From assembly GCA_964016885.1 (NCBI GenBank), contig OZ024743.1:18114499-18178498 (forward strand): DNA of 64,000 bases, read 5' to 3'. Under the pieces are notes generated by a model. The model was not told where the DNA came from and ran no database searches. It was given only the letters and a program-made list of their open reading frames with translations. Position 1 is the first letter of the stretch. Each line of letters starts with the position of its first letter. This DNA comes from Eledone cirrhosa. Lineage: Eukaryota; Mollusca; Cephalopoda; Octopoda; Eledonidae. Positions 46,140-56,420 of this stretch are shown in pieces. The translations under genes and the position numbers were made by a program.

Positions 46140-47529
46140 TGGCTTCTCTATACATTGATTCGAAGTTTCTTCACCAAAGCAACAGTATCCTCAAAGCAAC
46201 TGAAAAAATGGTAAAACATTTACTTAATATCGAAACGAGAAATAAGTAACGTTGGTGGAAGAAGCGGCTGGATGTTCAAATCAAGGAAATAAGGAAGGAC
46301 ACCGGGAAACTTACGTTTTATTAAACAGGGCATTACAAAATAATAGTGGAAATCGTTAACAAGTTATATGTCTGAGGATATCTGCCCCCACCCCGACATG
46401 AATGATTTTTTTTGCCGAAGAAGAGAAAGAATGCCGAAATAATTCGCGCGATATAAAATACAAGTTACTTGTTGACAAGATGTTAGTAAAAACTGTAGAA
46501 GACATACAATCCTGGCTGGAATGGCTAGGTTAGTAGAAAGCAATCGACCTTTTGCCCCATTCTCGGATGAGGAAGGTTGCAGAAATCAATAGACAGCTAT
46601 TAAATAAAATCATGAAGGACTTAGAGACTGAATTTCCATCGCTAAATTATCCTTGACTGAAGCAGAAATCAACAGATGAATCTGCCAAGGAAATAGTTTG
46701 TGACCTTTAAAGTTTGCCCTTGCTCTCATAGCCTTGTCGTACGTATTGCGAACACTGAATAGAAGATACAAACTACGACTTGGAGAGCTTACAATCCACA
46801 TCACCCCTCTCTATGTTCCGACGGAAAACACTTCGAAAATAATGAGGAATTGGATGTACATTTTACCACTGTTAATAATTTCAGCTATAATTTATATATG
46901 GATTTTGGTGTTTATAACTGTGGGACTTAGTGATGAGAAGTTGTAAATTGTAGAGAAGCAAATGAATGGCGATACCAACAGAGTTAGGTAATAAAAGAGA
47001 TCGACACTGTAGATGGATGTATGTATTTATGTGTTTTGAGAGAAGATAACATCAGAAACAATACCATTAGGGCGATTATAAGATCTGTATATATAAGGAG
47101 ACTAACGATAATACAAATACCTGATCTAAATATTATAAATTATACTAATGCAACAACTTCCCGAGCAGTGTCTATTAATATGTACAGTGAGGGGATTTTT
47201 AAATTGAATGTAACTTAGCAAAGTAGAAACGAATAGAAATATAAGGACATTAATGAATTCGTAGAGTATAGTTCATAAGAAAGGTTAGATAGATTGAATA
47301 TACATCATAGACCTGGGAGAGGATTTACTAGCATGGAAGACATTGTTTCTCATGGGGAAGAGCTGTTTACAAAAATAAGTGTTTGAGAGTACCGAGGCAA
47401 TGTTTATGGCTGTAATGAAGGAGGAGATAATAGACCAGATATCCAAGAAATACGTAACGTCAAAGAAGAAAACAATCTGAACGAAAAAAACCATTCATAG
47501 CGTCTCCTGTAATAATAGAAATCAGGAAC

Positions 47530-47708
47530 CTGCAGCATTGGACTGGTTAAAGAAAGAGAACACCTTAGAAATACTACAGAGGAAATTCTACTGGCGGCAG
47601 AGGAGCGTGCCAATAAACCGAAGTAGAGGAACAATCATACTGACAAGCAGGAGAATAACTCGTTCTGTAGGATCTGTGAAGAAAGAGAGAGAGAGAAAGA
47701 TAGTGAGA

Positions 47709-47780
<72 letters not shown>

Positions 47781-47880
47781 GAGAAAGAGAGAGAGTGAGA
47801 GAGAGAGAGGAAACTGTGGCTCACATTGTAACCGAGTGTAAACACATAGCCCCGACTCATTATGAAGGATAGACGCATCA
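47530..47880 (+). pseudogene. LINE C-terminal zinc-knuckle region split by (GA)n
   Basis: In one frame TEEILLAAEERANKPK is followed by a stop, then DKQENNSFCRICEE. The Cys codons are at 47,665 and 47,674. About 130 bp of GA repeat follow. ETVAHIVTECKHIAPTHYEG then continues with the His and final Cys (47,821-47,838). The knuckle CX2C...HX4C is therefore present in two halves on either side of a microsatellite. No catalytic motif is readable here. Confidence 0.6.
47680..47809. repeat. (GA)n microsatellite inside a LINE zinc-knuckle sequence
   Basis: About 130 bp of GA with few interruptions sit between the CX2C and HX4C halves of the motif. The Glu codons GAAGAA/GAGGAA at this spot are a plausible seed. 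Confidence 0.9.
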
Positions 47881-48432
47881 TAACATAAACATGGTTATCC
47901 GGGGTTATTTATGGAAACTGGATAATTTACCACACTATGAAAAGTGATAAGAACATTAATCAGAATAGTTAATAGAAAACGATCGAATGAATAGGCTGCT
48001 GAATTTCAGGATACAAGCAGAAAACGAATTGGAACACGATAGACATAAGTTGGTCGTTTGATAAGTAACACAGATCTTGCACGATTATGAATGTAGATGG
48101 TCCCTTGGACACAAAAGTGCAAGAAAAAGAAGAGAAAATTATGGATCACCAGGATCTAAAGTGGAGACGGAAAATGATTTATGACGGTCATATGACAAGA
48201 TCATCCCCAACGTCACAGGAGAGCAAATTACCATCTTGAAGCGTTTCTAAGTATGGCTGAAGAAAACTAGCCAAACCCTATATTTTTGAACACTTAAAAA
48301 TACATGCCTATTCCTAACCGAAAGGATACTCCGATTCGTCCTGAATAACTTAGGCTGGATGTACGGTTTGATGTTCATTTGTGCTAATGTTCGAATTATA
48401 TTCCGGGATATTCCTGATATATCATATTCTTA

Positions 48433-48449
48433 ATAATAATAAAAATAAC

Positions 48450-48495
<46 letters not shown>
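48433..48495. repeat. (TAA)n microsatellite
   Basis: About 60 bp of TAA/AAT triplets immediately precede the second REL-LINE copy. Confidence 0.95.
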
Positions 48496-49031
48496 CAACC
48501 AGAGACCATTGACCATATAATTTTAATAGCTCCAACCGAATACCTAAACAGGCATGACAGAGCTGCACAATACATACATTGGATAATGTGTAAGCATTTT
48601 GAGCTGCCCCATCAAAAGAATTGGTGGGAGCATCAACCACCTCCATACTTGAAAAAGATGACATCTCAATCTTGTGGAACTTTAGCATCCATACAGAGCG
48701 AAAAATAGATGCAAATAGACCTGATATAATATTGAAGGACATTAAAAAGAGGGTATGCCTGCTAATTGATATGTCTGTTCCAATAGACAAGAATGTATCT
48801 ATAAAAACATTTGAAAAATTGAGCAAGTATAAGGACCTGGAGATAGAAATTGGAAAAATGTGGAAATTGAGAACTAAAACAATACCAGTGGTTGTAGGCG
48901 CTCTGGGAATGATACCTAAAGGGTATAATGATTACTTATCGCAAATCCCAGGAAACCCGCGTATAGGAGAAATTCAAAAGATAGTACTAATGGGAACTGC
49001 CCATATACTAAGGAAGATTCTGTCAATATAA
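48491..49031 (+). pseudogene. LINE restriction-like endonuclease domain (C-terminal fragment)
   Basis: The first frame reads QPETIDHII, APTEYLNRHDRAAQYIHW and FELPHQKNWWEHQPP. It then shifts near 48,620 to a 136-codon open frame with ISILWNFSIHTERKI, RPDIILKDIKKRVCLLIDMS (PD...D pattern of a PD-(D/E)XK nuclease), LSKYKDLEIEIGKMW, TIPVVVGALGMIPKG and QKIVLMGTAHILRK. In R2-like elements this domain nicks the target. The 5' part with RT is absent. The clean 136-codon frame suggests it is younger than copy 1. Confidence 0.7.
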
Positions 49032-49174
49032 GTACATCACAAGTCTAAACACTAAATATGCATGTGTGAGTATGTATGTTCTTTCTTGAACATGGCGGAC
49101 CTTGTTGTCTCTTGAGGTCAGTGGTTGTGACTTGGTGATAACTCGTATGAACATAAAGCAACATAAATGCAACT

Positions 49175-49190
49175 GTAATAATAATAATAA
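49175..49190. repeat. (TAA)n shared by REL-LINE tail and Tx1 copy D tail
   Basis: Five TAA units lie between the two convergent 3' ends. The matching remainder of the run is at 54,701-54,735. Confidence 0.85.
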
Positions 49191-49508
49191 GAACATTTCT
49201 TTATTGACCACAAGGGTTTACATAAAGTAGACATTAAGGACATTAAAGGACAATACAGGGCGGTACAAATGGGCATTTCTGCATGTAAAAAAACAAGAAA
49301 CAGAGGATGTAAGAATAGAACAATGAAAAAATTCCCCAATAGGCGGGAGACTTCCGAGGGACATTGTTGGAGAAAGCCCATTAAAAAACCAAACTGACGC
49401 TGACCACCAGGGCAAGTGCCCTTTCCCAGTGTTCCACCTTTAATTTACAGACACATACTCAGAGTAGGCCCATTCACTCGGGCCATTCTTGCCTCTCCCA
49501 CCCATCTT

Positions 49509-52500
49509 TCAACAAAATGGTGGAAAGAGAGCACTTCCCTTTCTACCCTGATTTTCCTTTTCAAATGAAATTTGAAAAAAGTTAATCAGGGCATCACCGA
49601 AGTGGTAAGTGCTCGTCTTCAGCCCTTTCAAACGTGTCCACCATACTATCTCTTTCGCCATGGCCACCAGAGAGATGAAAACTGCCTGCCCTTCCCAGCT
49701 AAAGGAAGAGGGCGGGGCAATACTCAAGATGGACTCAGCTGATAGCTGGATCCGTCCCACACGCGACAGCAGGTGTTCGACATAAACCCACAAGTCAGCA
49801 ATGCTCGGACACTGGACGAGTGAGTGCAGGACGGTTTCGTCGCCCAGCGCGCATCTCGGACATGCCCGGCTGACGGCACCTCCATGCCTGTAGAGTTCTT
49901 CCGAAGAGATTGGCTAGTTGATTTTCGTCGACGCCTAGAGTTTCCCCAAGTACGTCGTCGCTCTTCCCCTCCACTGATACTCTACAGTTCGCCAAGGTGG
50001 AGTTTCCACCGATCACATTGCCCGATTGGTCGAGGGCTGTGAGCGCCTGAAGACGTACCAACATCCAAGCGCTCCCTCTCGGTCTTCGCTTGACACAGGA
50101 CTGCAGCTCCGCCAAGGAGACGAGCAGGGGAAAGACGTGTCTAGCAAACGGAGACCACACCTGATCACCGTCGAGGAACAGGTGGAGATATCGTAACATG
50201 AGCGCGTGTCTGCGCATCATCAGCCACGGCATTCCCAGCCCTCCACGTAGCGGGTGTTGACAGCAGATAGACCGCCTGACCATCGGAGCGCGTCCCTTCC
50301 ACAAAAAGCGAAAGAGCAAACTTTCCAGCGCAGTCAGGCGGGGCTTAGGACAAGGTACGATGGTCAGGCGGTAGTAGATGACGAACGTGATATACGCGTT
50401 AGGCACCTCCGCTCGAACTTTCAGGGATAGCTTCCTCTCGACCCATTTCTGGGTAAGAGAAGCCACCCTGCTCGTCACCTCGTGCCAGTTTTTGTCCGTC
50501 TGGAGATCCGAACCGAACCAGACCCCAAACAATATAACTGATCCGTCCGTCCAGCGCCCGACGACGCTGTTGGACGGCATGGATCTGCCACTCCATGTGC
50601 CGAGCTGCAGGCCAACTTACTTTTCCTGGTTGATCATGGCTCTAGTCACCGATTCGTATTCACTTAGTGTAGTGCCGATTACCTCGATGTGTTTGGCGTT
50701 CGGCACCAATACGGTGACATCGTGCGCATATGCTGACACGGATCTTCCGCATCCTAGTTCGCGCGGGAACCCCCCCCCCCCTCAACGTCTCCAGTTTGTG
50801 CAGTAATGGCTCGAGAGTCAATACGTACAAGAGGGACGAGAGGGGAAATCCTTGGCGGACCGAGCGCATGAACGGTTCCGAAAGGTGGCCGTTCACTCTC
50901 ACCACAGAGCAGATGTCGCTGTGCATGGCAGCGATCCAGCCTCTGAAGACGGGCCCAAAGCCAGCCGCCCTCCGGACTGCCGCTTGGTAACGATGGTCGA
51001 CCCTATCCAAAGCTTTCCACTGATCTAAATTGATCAAGGACCCACCCGTGCCAGGTTCCCTAGCTACGCTCTCTACGATGTATCGCATGAGGTGGAGGTT
51101 GTCGTGGATGGATCTGTCGGGAACGGCGCATGTCTGCGCCTCTCCCACCAGACCACCAACGACAAGCGCCAACCTCTTTACTAGCACCTTGGCCAAAATC
51201 TTGAATTCTGTGTTTAGCAGAGCTATGAGCCTAAAATTATCTATGTTATCCCCCTTGTTCGGATCCTTTCTCAAAAGCGCCACAGCTCCTCGCATCACAG
51301 AGCGGGGAATTCTCCCGTTGTGTTGCCAGTTGCAGTAGACGTCCGCCAAGAGGCCTCCGAACAAGTCTGGCATCTGTACGTAAAGTTCATAGGGCAGACC
51401 ATCTAAACCAGGCGATTTACCCCTTGTGCAGCTAGTCATTGCCTCCCGTACTTCAGCCGCTGTTATCGGCTTTTCGCTACACTCCGCCTCAGTGGCCGAG
51501 AGCCGCTGCATTCCGTCGAGGTAGACACTAAAGTACATCCCTCGATCCGTCCCGCCGCTGCCCCCGAACAACTGAGCGAAGTGTCGCTGAAAAGCTTCAC
51601 ACATTTTCCCGGGAACGAGTAGCATACGCCCGTCGTGGTCCACCAAACACCGGATCGTGGCTTTGTTGCCATGATGCGCCTCCACCACTTGTTGACGATG
51701 GCACCCGTCAACGCCCGCTTAACTAGTTTGCTAAACCGGTCTCTGTAGGTCTTGCGCGCTGGTAAGGACGCGTTTAGCTTCCAGTAGCCGGGTCCTCGTC
51801 TATGAAGCCTATCTAAGTCAAGCACACAGATCATGCATGTGTGGTCCGTGTAGCTGACTAATTTTAATTGTTGACAGCCTATGCTAGACCTATCTATTTT
51901 TCTACAAATTACTCTATCTAGATATGATCTGGATGACCCTATGCGATTTGTCCAAGTCCACATTGGCACATTCGGGAAATCCAATCGTTACCTGGCAGAC
52001 AGTTCAAAACGCCTGAGCATATTGGTGAGGCTCTTGCACCCTCCTCCCCTATCCGCTAATCTAAAACAGTCCCAGTGTGCATCTAAGATCCCGTTCCAGT
52101 CGCCCACTAACACTAAAGTGCGGCACGTTCCAAGAAACGTCTCCAGACGCCGGAAGAAATCAGGCCGTCCTGCTCCTGTCGGAACATTGACGGCCACTAG
52201 CATGAAAGCTTGCCCGTCTCCGCTGGTCATGTCTAGCACCACCAACTTACCTTCTTGGTCCAGGAAGACGGCCCGTATGGCGAGATCCAAACCTCTCCGA
52301 AAAAGCACAGCAACTCCTGCCCTGATCCAGGACGGCTGGGAGATGCTTACACATCGTAGCCACCGAAGATCGGTGCGAAGGCCCGTGCTTCGGAGATTCT
52401 GGTCTCGCTGGTGGCCACTACATCTATGTTTAGGGACCTGAGGTCATAGAGCAGGTGGCCCTGCTTCCATGACGACACAAGCCACGCGCATTCTTGCTGC

Positions 52501-52523
52501 CTATTCTGAGTGAGGTGATGTTG
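49509..52523 (-). pseudogene. Tx1-type LINE ORF2 (endonuclease + RT, copy D), broken
   Basis: Minus strand. A 1-bp loss breaks NARGL from SSWKQGHLL; TSETRISEARAFAPIFGGYD follows. The frame 52,308-51,988 has VAVNVPTGAG and LVGDWNGILD. The frame 51,984-51,463 has WTWTNR, SYLDRV and SYTDHT. A deletion of about 260 bp near 51,685 joins VNKWW to the later region. The 343-codon frame 51,688-50,660 has GKSPGLDGLPYELY, PDRSIHDN, motif A LDQWKALDRVDH and motif B VRQGFPLSSLLYVL. A G-homopolymer near 50,770-50,781 lies just before a shift into SAYAHDVTVL, so YADD is YAHD (His codon 50,722-50,724). The post-RT frame 50,580-49,795 keeps FLWKGRAPMVRR. An 83-bp deletion near 49,905 shifts it, so the last frame (49,793-49,509) is separate. 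Confidence 0.85.
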
Positions 52524-52550
52524 AAATGGAGTGGAAAAGATGGGAAAGAC

Positions 52551-52560
52551 CACTTACCTT
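52551..52560 (-). promoter_or_regulatory. AAGGTAAGTG at ORF1/ORF2 border, copy D
   Basis: The decamer is identical to the ones in copies B and C, just behind the ORF1 stop. Confidence 0.4.
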
Positions 52561-54485
52561 ACTTCACGTTGAGGAAGGATGGTTTCTCCATCCTTTTCAC
52601 CGCTTGTGGCATCCTCCGGAGGATGTCCTTATAAATCCTCTTGGAGAGTGCTTGTCGGAAGTCTCCGATGTCTTTCAGGAATTTTGGTTTTAGTGTCTTA
52701 TACGTTTTCTGTGTGATGCGAGTGATTTGTATGTGTGGAAGTGGTGTGAACTTTTGGGTTGTTGTGGAGTCTTTTTCTGTGATGCTGGTTTTGTGTTGGA
52801 TGTAGTGTAATAATTGGTTCTTGTTTAAATTTAATGCTGTGTAGTGTGTATCGTTTTCGTTGTTTTGTTTTGTTTGCGTTTGTTGTGGGTTTGTTTCTGT
52901 TTCGCTTTTTGGTGACTTTTGTGGTGTTGGTGATGGTGGTGTTGGGGTTAATGATGGTGATGGTGTTGGTGTTTGTGGTGATGGGGTTGGTGATGCTGGT
53001 GTGGATGGTGGCATATCTTTCCTAACTCTTTTGTTTAAATTGTTTATTTGTTTCCCTCTGTCTTTTATTTTTGGAAGGGGGAGGAAGAAACATTTTTCTT
53101 TTCTGGCTTCTTTTTCTTTTTTTCTTTTTTCCTGATACCGTTTCCCACACTTCGTCGTCACAATCTGTCTCCAGTTGCGATAGGTCGGGGAGTGGAATAT
53201 CCTCCACAGGCGTTGGTTTTGGTTGTGGCCTGGTGGATGGTGTAGGCGCTGGTGCTAGTTTTGGCACGCCGGGTGGTGGTGGTGTTGGTTTTGCTGCTGT
53301 TGCTGGGGTGGTGCTGTTACAGTTGCTTCTGTTGTTGCTGCTACATTTGTTGCTGCCATTTCTGCTGTTGGTGGTGTTGATGGTTGAGTCACTGGGGTGG
53401 GTAAGAGAGATGGCATCAACCTTTTAGCCTGAGGGCAGAAAGCCCTTAGGTGGGTTCCTTCACCACAAATGACACACCCAGGCCTTCTGCCCTCGACGAG
53501 TACGGTGAGGTGGCTGGGTCAGTGAGGTCTATTACCCCTGGGATCTCCTCAATGCTTTTTTGGCCCGCTTGGATCAGGAGCTCCATCCCAGATCCGGACC
53601 AGTTCTCCTGCTTTTCCTTCGCTATTTCGATTATCTTGGTGTTGGCCTTGATGCCGGCGAGGACGGCAGCCATTAGCCAGGGAATTTCGATGGCCGGTGG
53701 AACGTGGGTCACCCTGATCTTCACGAGTCTCTGTCCACAATAGCTTGGGACGAGTGTGAAGTCATCACTTCTTAATGGGGCCATGGAGTGTTCTCTGGCC
53801 TCCTGTGGTGTTTCAAAGAACACGTCCACGGTTCCATATTTCTGCCCACGTCTGATGTGGGTTTTTTTTGCCCACACATGTCCCAAAGCTTTTGGGATTT
53901 GGGAGTCGGATGGCCGTTCCACTCGGCGCGATTTTATGTTAATCGTCCGATAAGACACGGTGCATAGGCGCCGATGCTCCATTTATTTAGGTGAGGGTGG
54001 CTGAGGCTGACCCTGTACCCATTTTACATTACCATTTTGGGGGCTTCTTCTAATGCCTCCTGAGATACCTGGAATACTTCGCACTTTTTTGCTACTCTGG
54101 CAAAAGACAGGGTGGTTTTCTTATTCTCATTGTTGCTGTTGTTATTATCGTTATTTTTGTTTTTGTTAATTTTAGTTTCAGTTGTGGTGGGTTTGGCGCC
54201 AGATGTGTTCGGTCTGGAAGAGTTCATTATGGGTGAAATTATTTCGATATCACGAGATAATTTATTTTTTTCTTTTGTTTCTGTTGTCGCTGTGGTGGAG
54301 GTGGGGCTGGCGGCTTCAACACCTGTAGTCATTGGTAATGGCGGGAAATGAATGTTTGTCTAAGACAAATTTAAAATATTGCTACTGCTTATATTTTTTG
54401 TGTTGGCAAACTTAGTAATATTTACAATGGTGGTGTCGGTGTGAGGTGTTAGTTTGTGAGGAAGGTTTGATTCTGAGTCGTCCAT
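52559..54485 (-). pseudogene. Tx1-type LINE ORF1 (copy D), broken
   Basis: Minus strand from ATG at 54,485 (MDDSESNLPHKLTP...). A TAG at 54,360-54,362 interrupts, and the frame continues with MTTGVEAAS, an Asn/Lys-rich stretch (KINKNKNNDNNNSNNEN) and LSFARVAKKCEVFQV. After a shift, MEHRRLCTVSYRTIN opens the core (53,982-53,446), with FFETPQEAREH, SYCGQRLVKIRVTH and WSGSGMELL. A 1-bp deletion near 53,518 shifts the frame just before the CX2CX4HX4C knuckle, whose four ligands are intact in the DNA (codons 53,476 to 53,435). The tail is Thr/Pro/Lys-rich. The last frame (53,161-52,559) ends FRQALSKRIYKDILRR...NVK and TAA. Confidence 0.8.
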
Positions 54486-54700
54486 GATTTTTTCAAAGAA
54501 AAGTTTTTTGTTTGATCATTATAAAAGCTTAAATTTTGACTCAAGGCCCCAATCCTTTTGAGTGTCCTTTTCAGAAAGCAATGTATGTGCACATATATAC
54601 AGTTAACAATAATAGATTTCCATGAATGGCAATTTTAAACAACTGAAAATAACAAACCTTTGCGGAGCTCACGATAATACGATTTACTACGTAAGTCGCC

Positions 54701-54735
<35 letters not shown>
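54701..54735. repeat. (AAT)n flanking the 5' end of LINE copy D
   Basis: Eleven or so AAT units directly follow the element start on the plus strand. Together with 49,175-49,190 they are best read as one target run split by the insertion. Confidence 0.9.
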
Positions 54736-54737
<2 letters not shown>

Positions 54738-55046
54738 TGTTTGCGAACCCAGCCGTATCAATTCTAGAGGGTTGCTTCTAATAGGACCGTATTCAAAGTG
54801 TTACTGCTTATTCTGCGTCATGCGTGTAAAGTAGGAGAGAAGGTTTATTTTCGTGAAACAAGAGAATAGTAGAGCAAATAACCCAACTTCCGCACCTTTC
54901 TTCGATTCAACTATGGCTTTATGTTCGTCGTTGTAACGGGTTTTCAGTGATGTTCCCCAAGTGGTATACATATGTTCTTAATAGAATTATTTGTAAACCT
55001 AGGTTGATATAGTTTGAAATCATACATTATGAAATAATCTGAATAA
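54736..55046. other. Non-coding stretch between LINE D and SINE 4
   Basis: About 310 bp with nothing recognisable. Confidence 0.55.
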
Positions 55047-55259
55047 CAAGAAATAATAATTGTTTATACTTTTGGCACAAGCCGAGCAATTATCTCAGTG
55101 TATTACTGGTACTTTATTTTATCGACCACGTACAGATGAAAGCCAAAGTTAACCTCGGCTGGATTTGAACTCAGTCCGTAAAGGGACGTAACAGTGCTAC
55201 AAAACATGGCGTCCGACTCTCTACCGATACTGCCAAAGCACCGCCCAAGAAATAATAAT
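55047..55259 (-). mobile_element. tRNA-derived SINE 4 with 14-bp target site duplication
   Basis: The body 55,245-55,061 on the minus strand reads GGCGGTGCTTTGGCAGTATC, an A-box-like GCAGTATCGGTAGAG, GACTGAGTTCAAATCC (B box), GGTCGATAAAATAAAGTACC and GCTTGTGCCAAAAGTATAAA. Both sides carry CAAGAAATAATAAT (55,047-55,060 and 55,246-55,259), an exact 14-bp duplication made partly of AAT units. It shares the tRNA-related half with SINE 1 very closely. Confidence 0.85.
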
Positions 55260-55722
55260 ATTTATAAACACTTCCAAACATTCCCACATTGAAATATTCA
55301 TTACTATAGAATATACGCGATAAAATGTATGTATTTACTTCTAAATTGTAATATTCTAATACACGCAATTTGTTGTGGATTCATTAAATCTTGCAAAACC
55401 ACGAACATGCCAATTTACGAAACATATCTCACATTGTGTTTAGATAACATATAAAACGTGACGAAGAACTATATCATATATATCATACAGAAGAAATATT
55501 AATGTTGTCGTAATGGTATTATTGCCTCGTGTGTGCAGCAGTGGTTTGTCGAGCTTTTTCTGAGTAAACAACACGGAAAATATGGTGGTGGCTTCTTGAC
55601 TCATCAACGTTGAGATATTGTCACATTCTCAAAATATTTTACTTCAACAATGTTCCAAAATATGTCCGTGTTAACCGCATAATTAATATTACTAATCATA
55701 GAGCTGTTGACATAAAATCAAA

Positions 55723-55784
<62 letters not shown>

Positions 55785-56387
55785 TGTGTGTGCATGTATG
55801 TTCAGGTGTGTTTGTGCGCAAATATTAAACAGAGAAAACAAAGCTAAAAACGCAATACAATGAGAAATATCGTAATTTAACACTTGATATAGTCGGTTAA
55901 GCGTGTTTACGTTTCAGATACAAGTCTTTCATCAGTCGCCCGAATTAGAAATAAAAAAACGAAATAGAAAGATAGACGGTGAGAGCAGGGGGCTACGGAA
56001 GAACTTCTTCAGAAAAATCACGCCTGTATTGAGTCAGTCAAGGCTAAGGATGCGTGTACGATTTAAGTAAATCACGACGAAATGTCACGTATGTTTTTAT
56101 TGATTTTGAACAGGTTATGCAAGATTCTCAGGTGTATCGCTACTCCTTATATCTGTTATACCTTATATTTGTTATACACCAGGCTCGAATATCATTCGGT
56201 TGATCAGACTTATTAGTCAACGGAAAATCAAAATTTTCTCAGATGACCTCCTGTATCGCACGAAATATATTGTTCACGTTGATTAACAAGTCTGATGAGC
56301 AGTTTTATAAAGCATCTGCAACGGAATATAGACTTTGATTCAAATATATGGAAAACGTTCGTAACTTTGTGATGAATAAAGAAGATC

Positions 56388-56420
<33 letters not shown>

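Larger units (their letters stand above)
46140..48260 (+). mobile_element. Decayed REL-endonuclease-type LINE, copy 1
   Basis: Traces of a non-LTR element with a C-terminal CCHC knuckle and restriction-like endonuclease (R2/NeSL-like group). The clearest part is 47,521-47,880. Further upstream, 46,255-46,310 reads RWWKKRLDVQIKEIRKDTGKL, a Trp/Lys-rich block that I associate with the same family from memory. Everything between is full of stops, so the borders are uncertain. Confidence 0.45.
48491..49190 (+). mobile_element. REL-endonuclease-type LINE, copy 2 (5'-truncated)
   Basis: A 3' fragment of about 700 bp starts at a (TAA)n and ends with a (TAA)n tail (49,175-49,190). It encodes the C-terminal endonuclease and a 3' UTR of about 145 bp. 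LINE copy D lies directly behind the tail in the opposite orientation. Confidence 0.75.
49191..54700 (-). mobile_element. Tx1-clade LINE, copy D (5' and 3' ends present)
   Basis: The minus-strand copy starts GGCGACTTACGTAGTAAATC at 54,700, the same 5' end as copy C. It runs through ORF1 (54,485-52,559) and ORF2 (about 52,523-49,509) to a 3' UTR ending GGTCAATAAAGAAATGTTC at 49,191. (TAA)n lies on both sides (49,175-49,190 and 54,701-54,735). At about 5.5 kb it is the most complete copy of its subfamily here, but it has stops, frameshifts and two internal deletions in ORF2. Confidence 0.88.
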
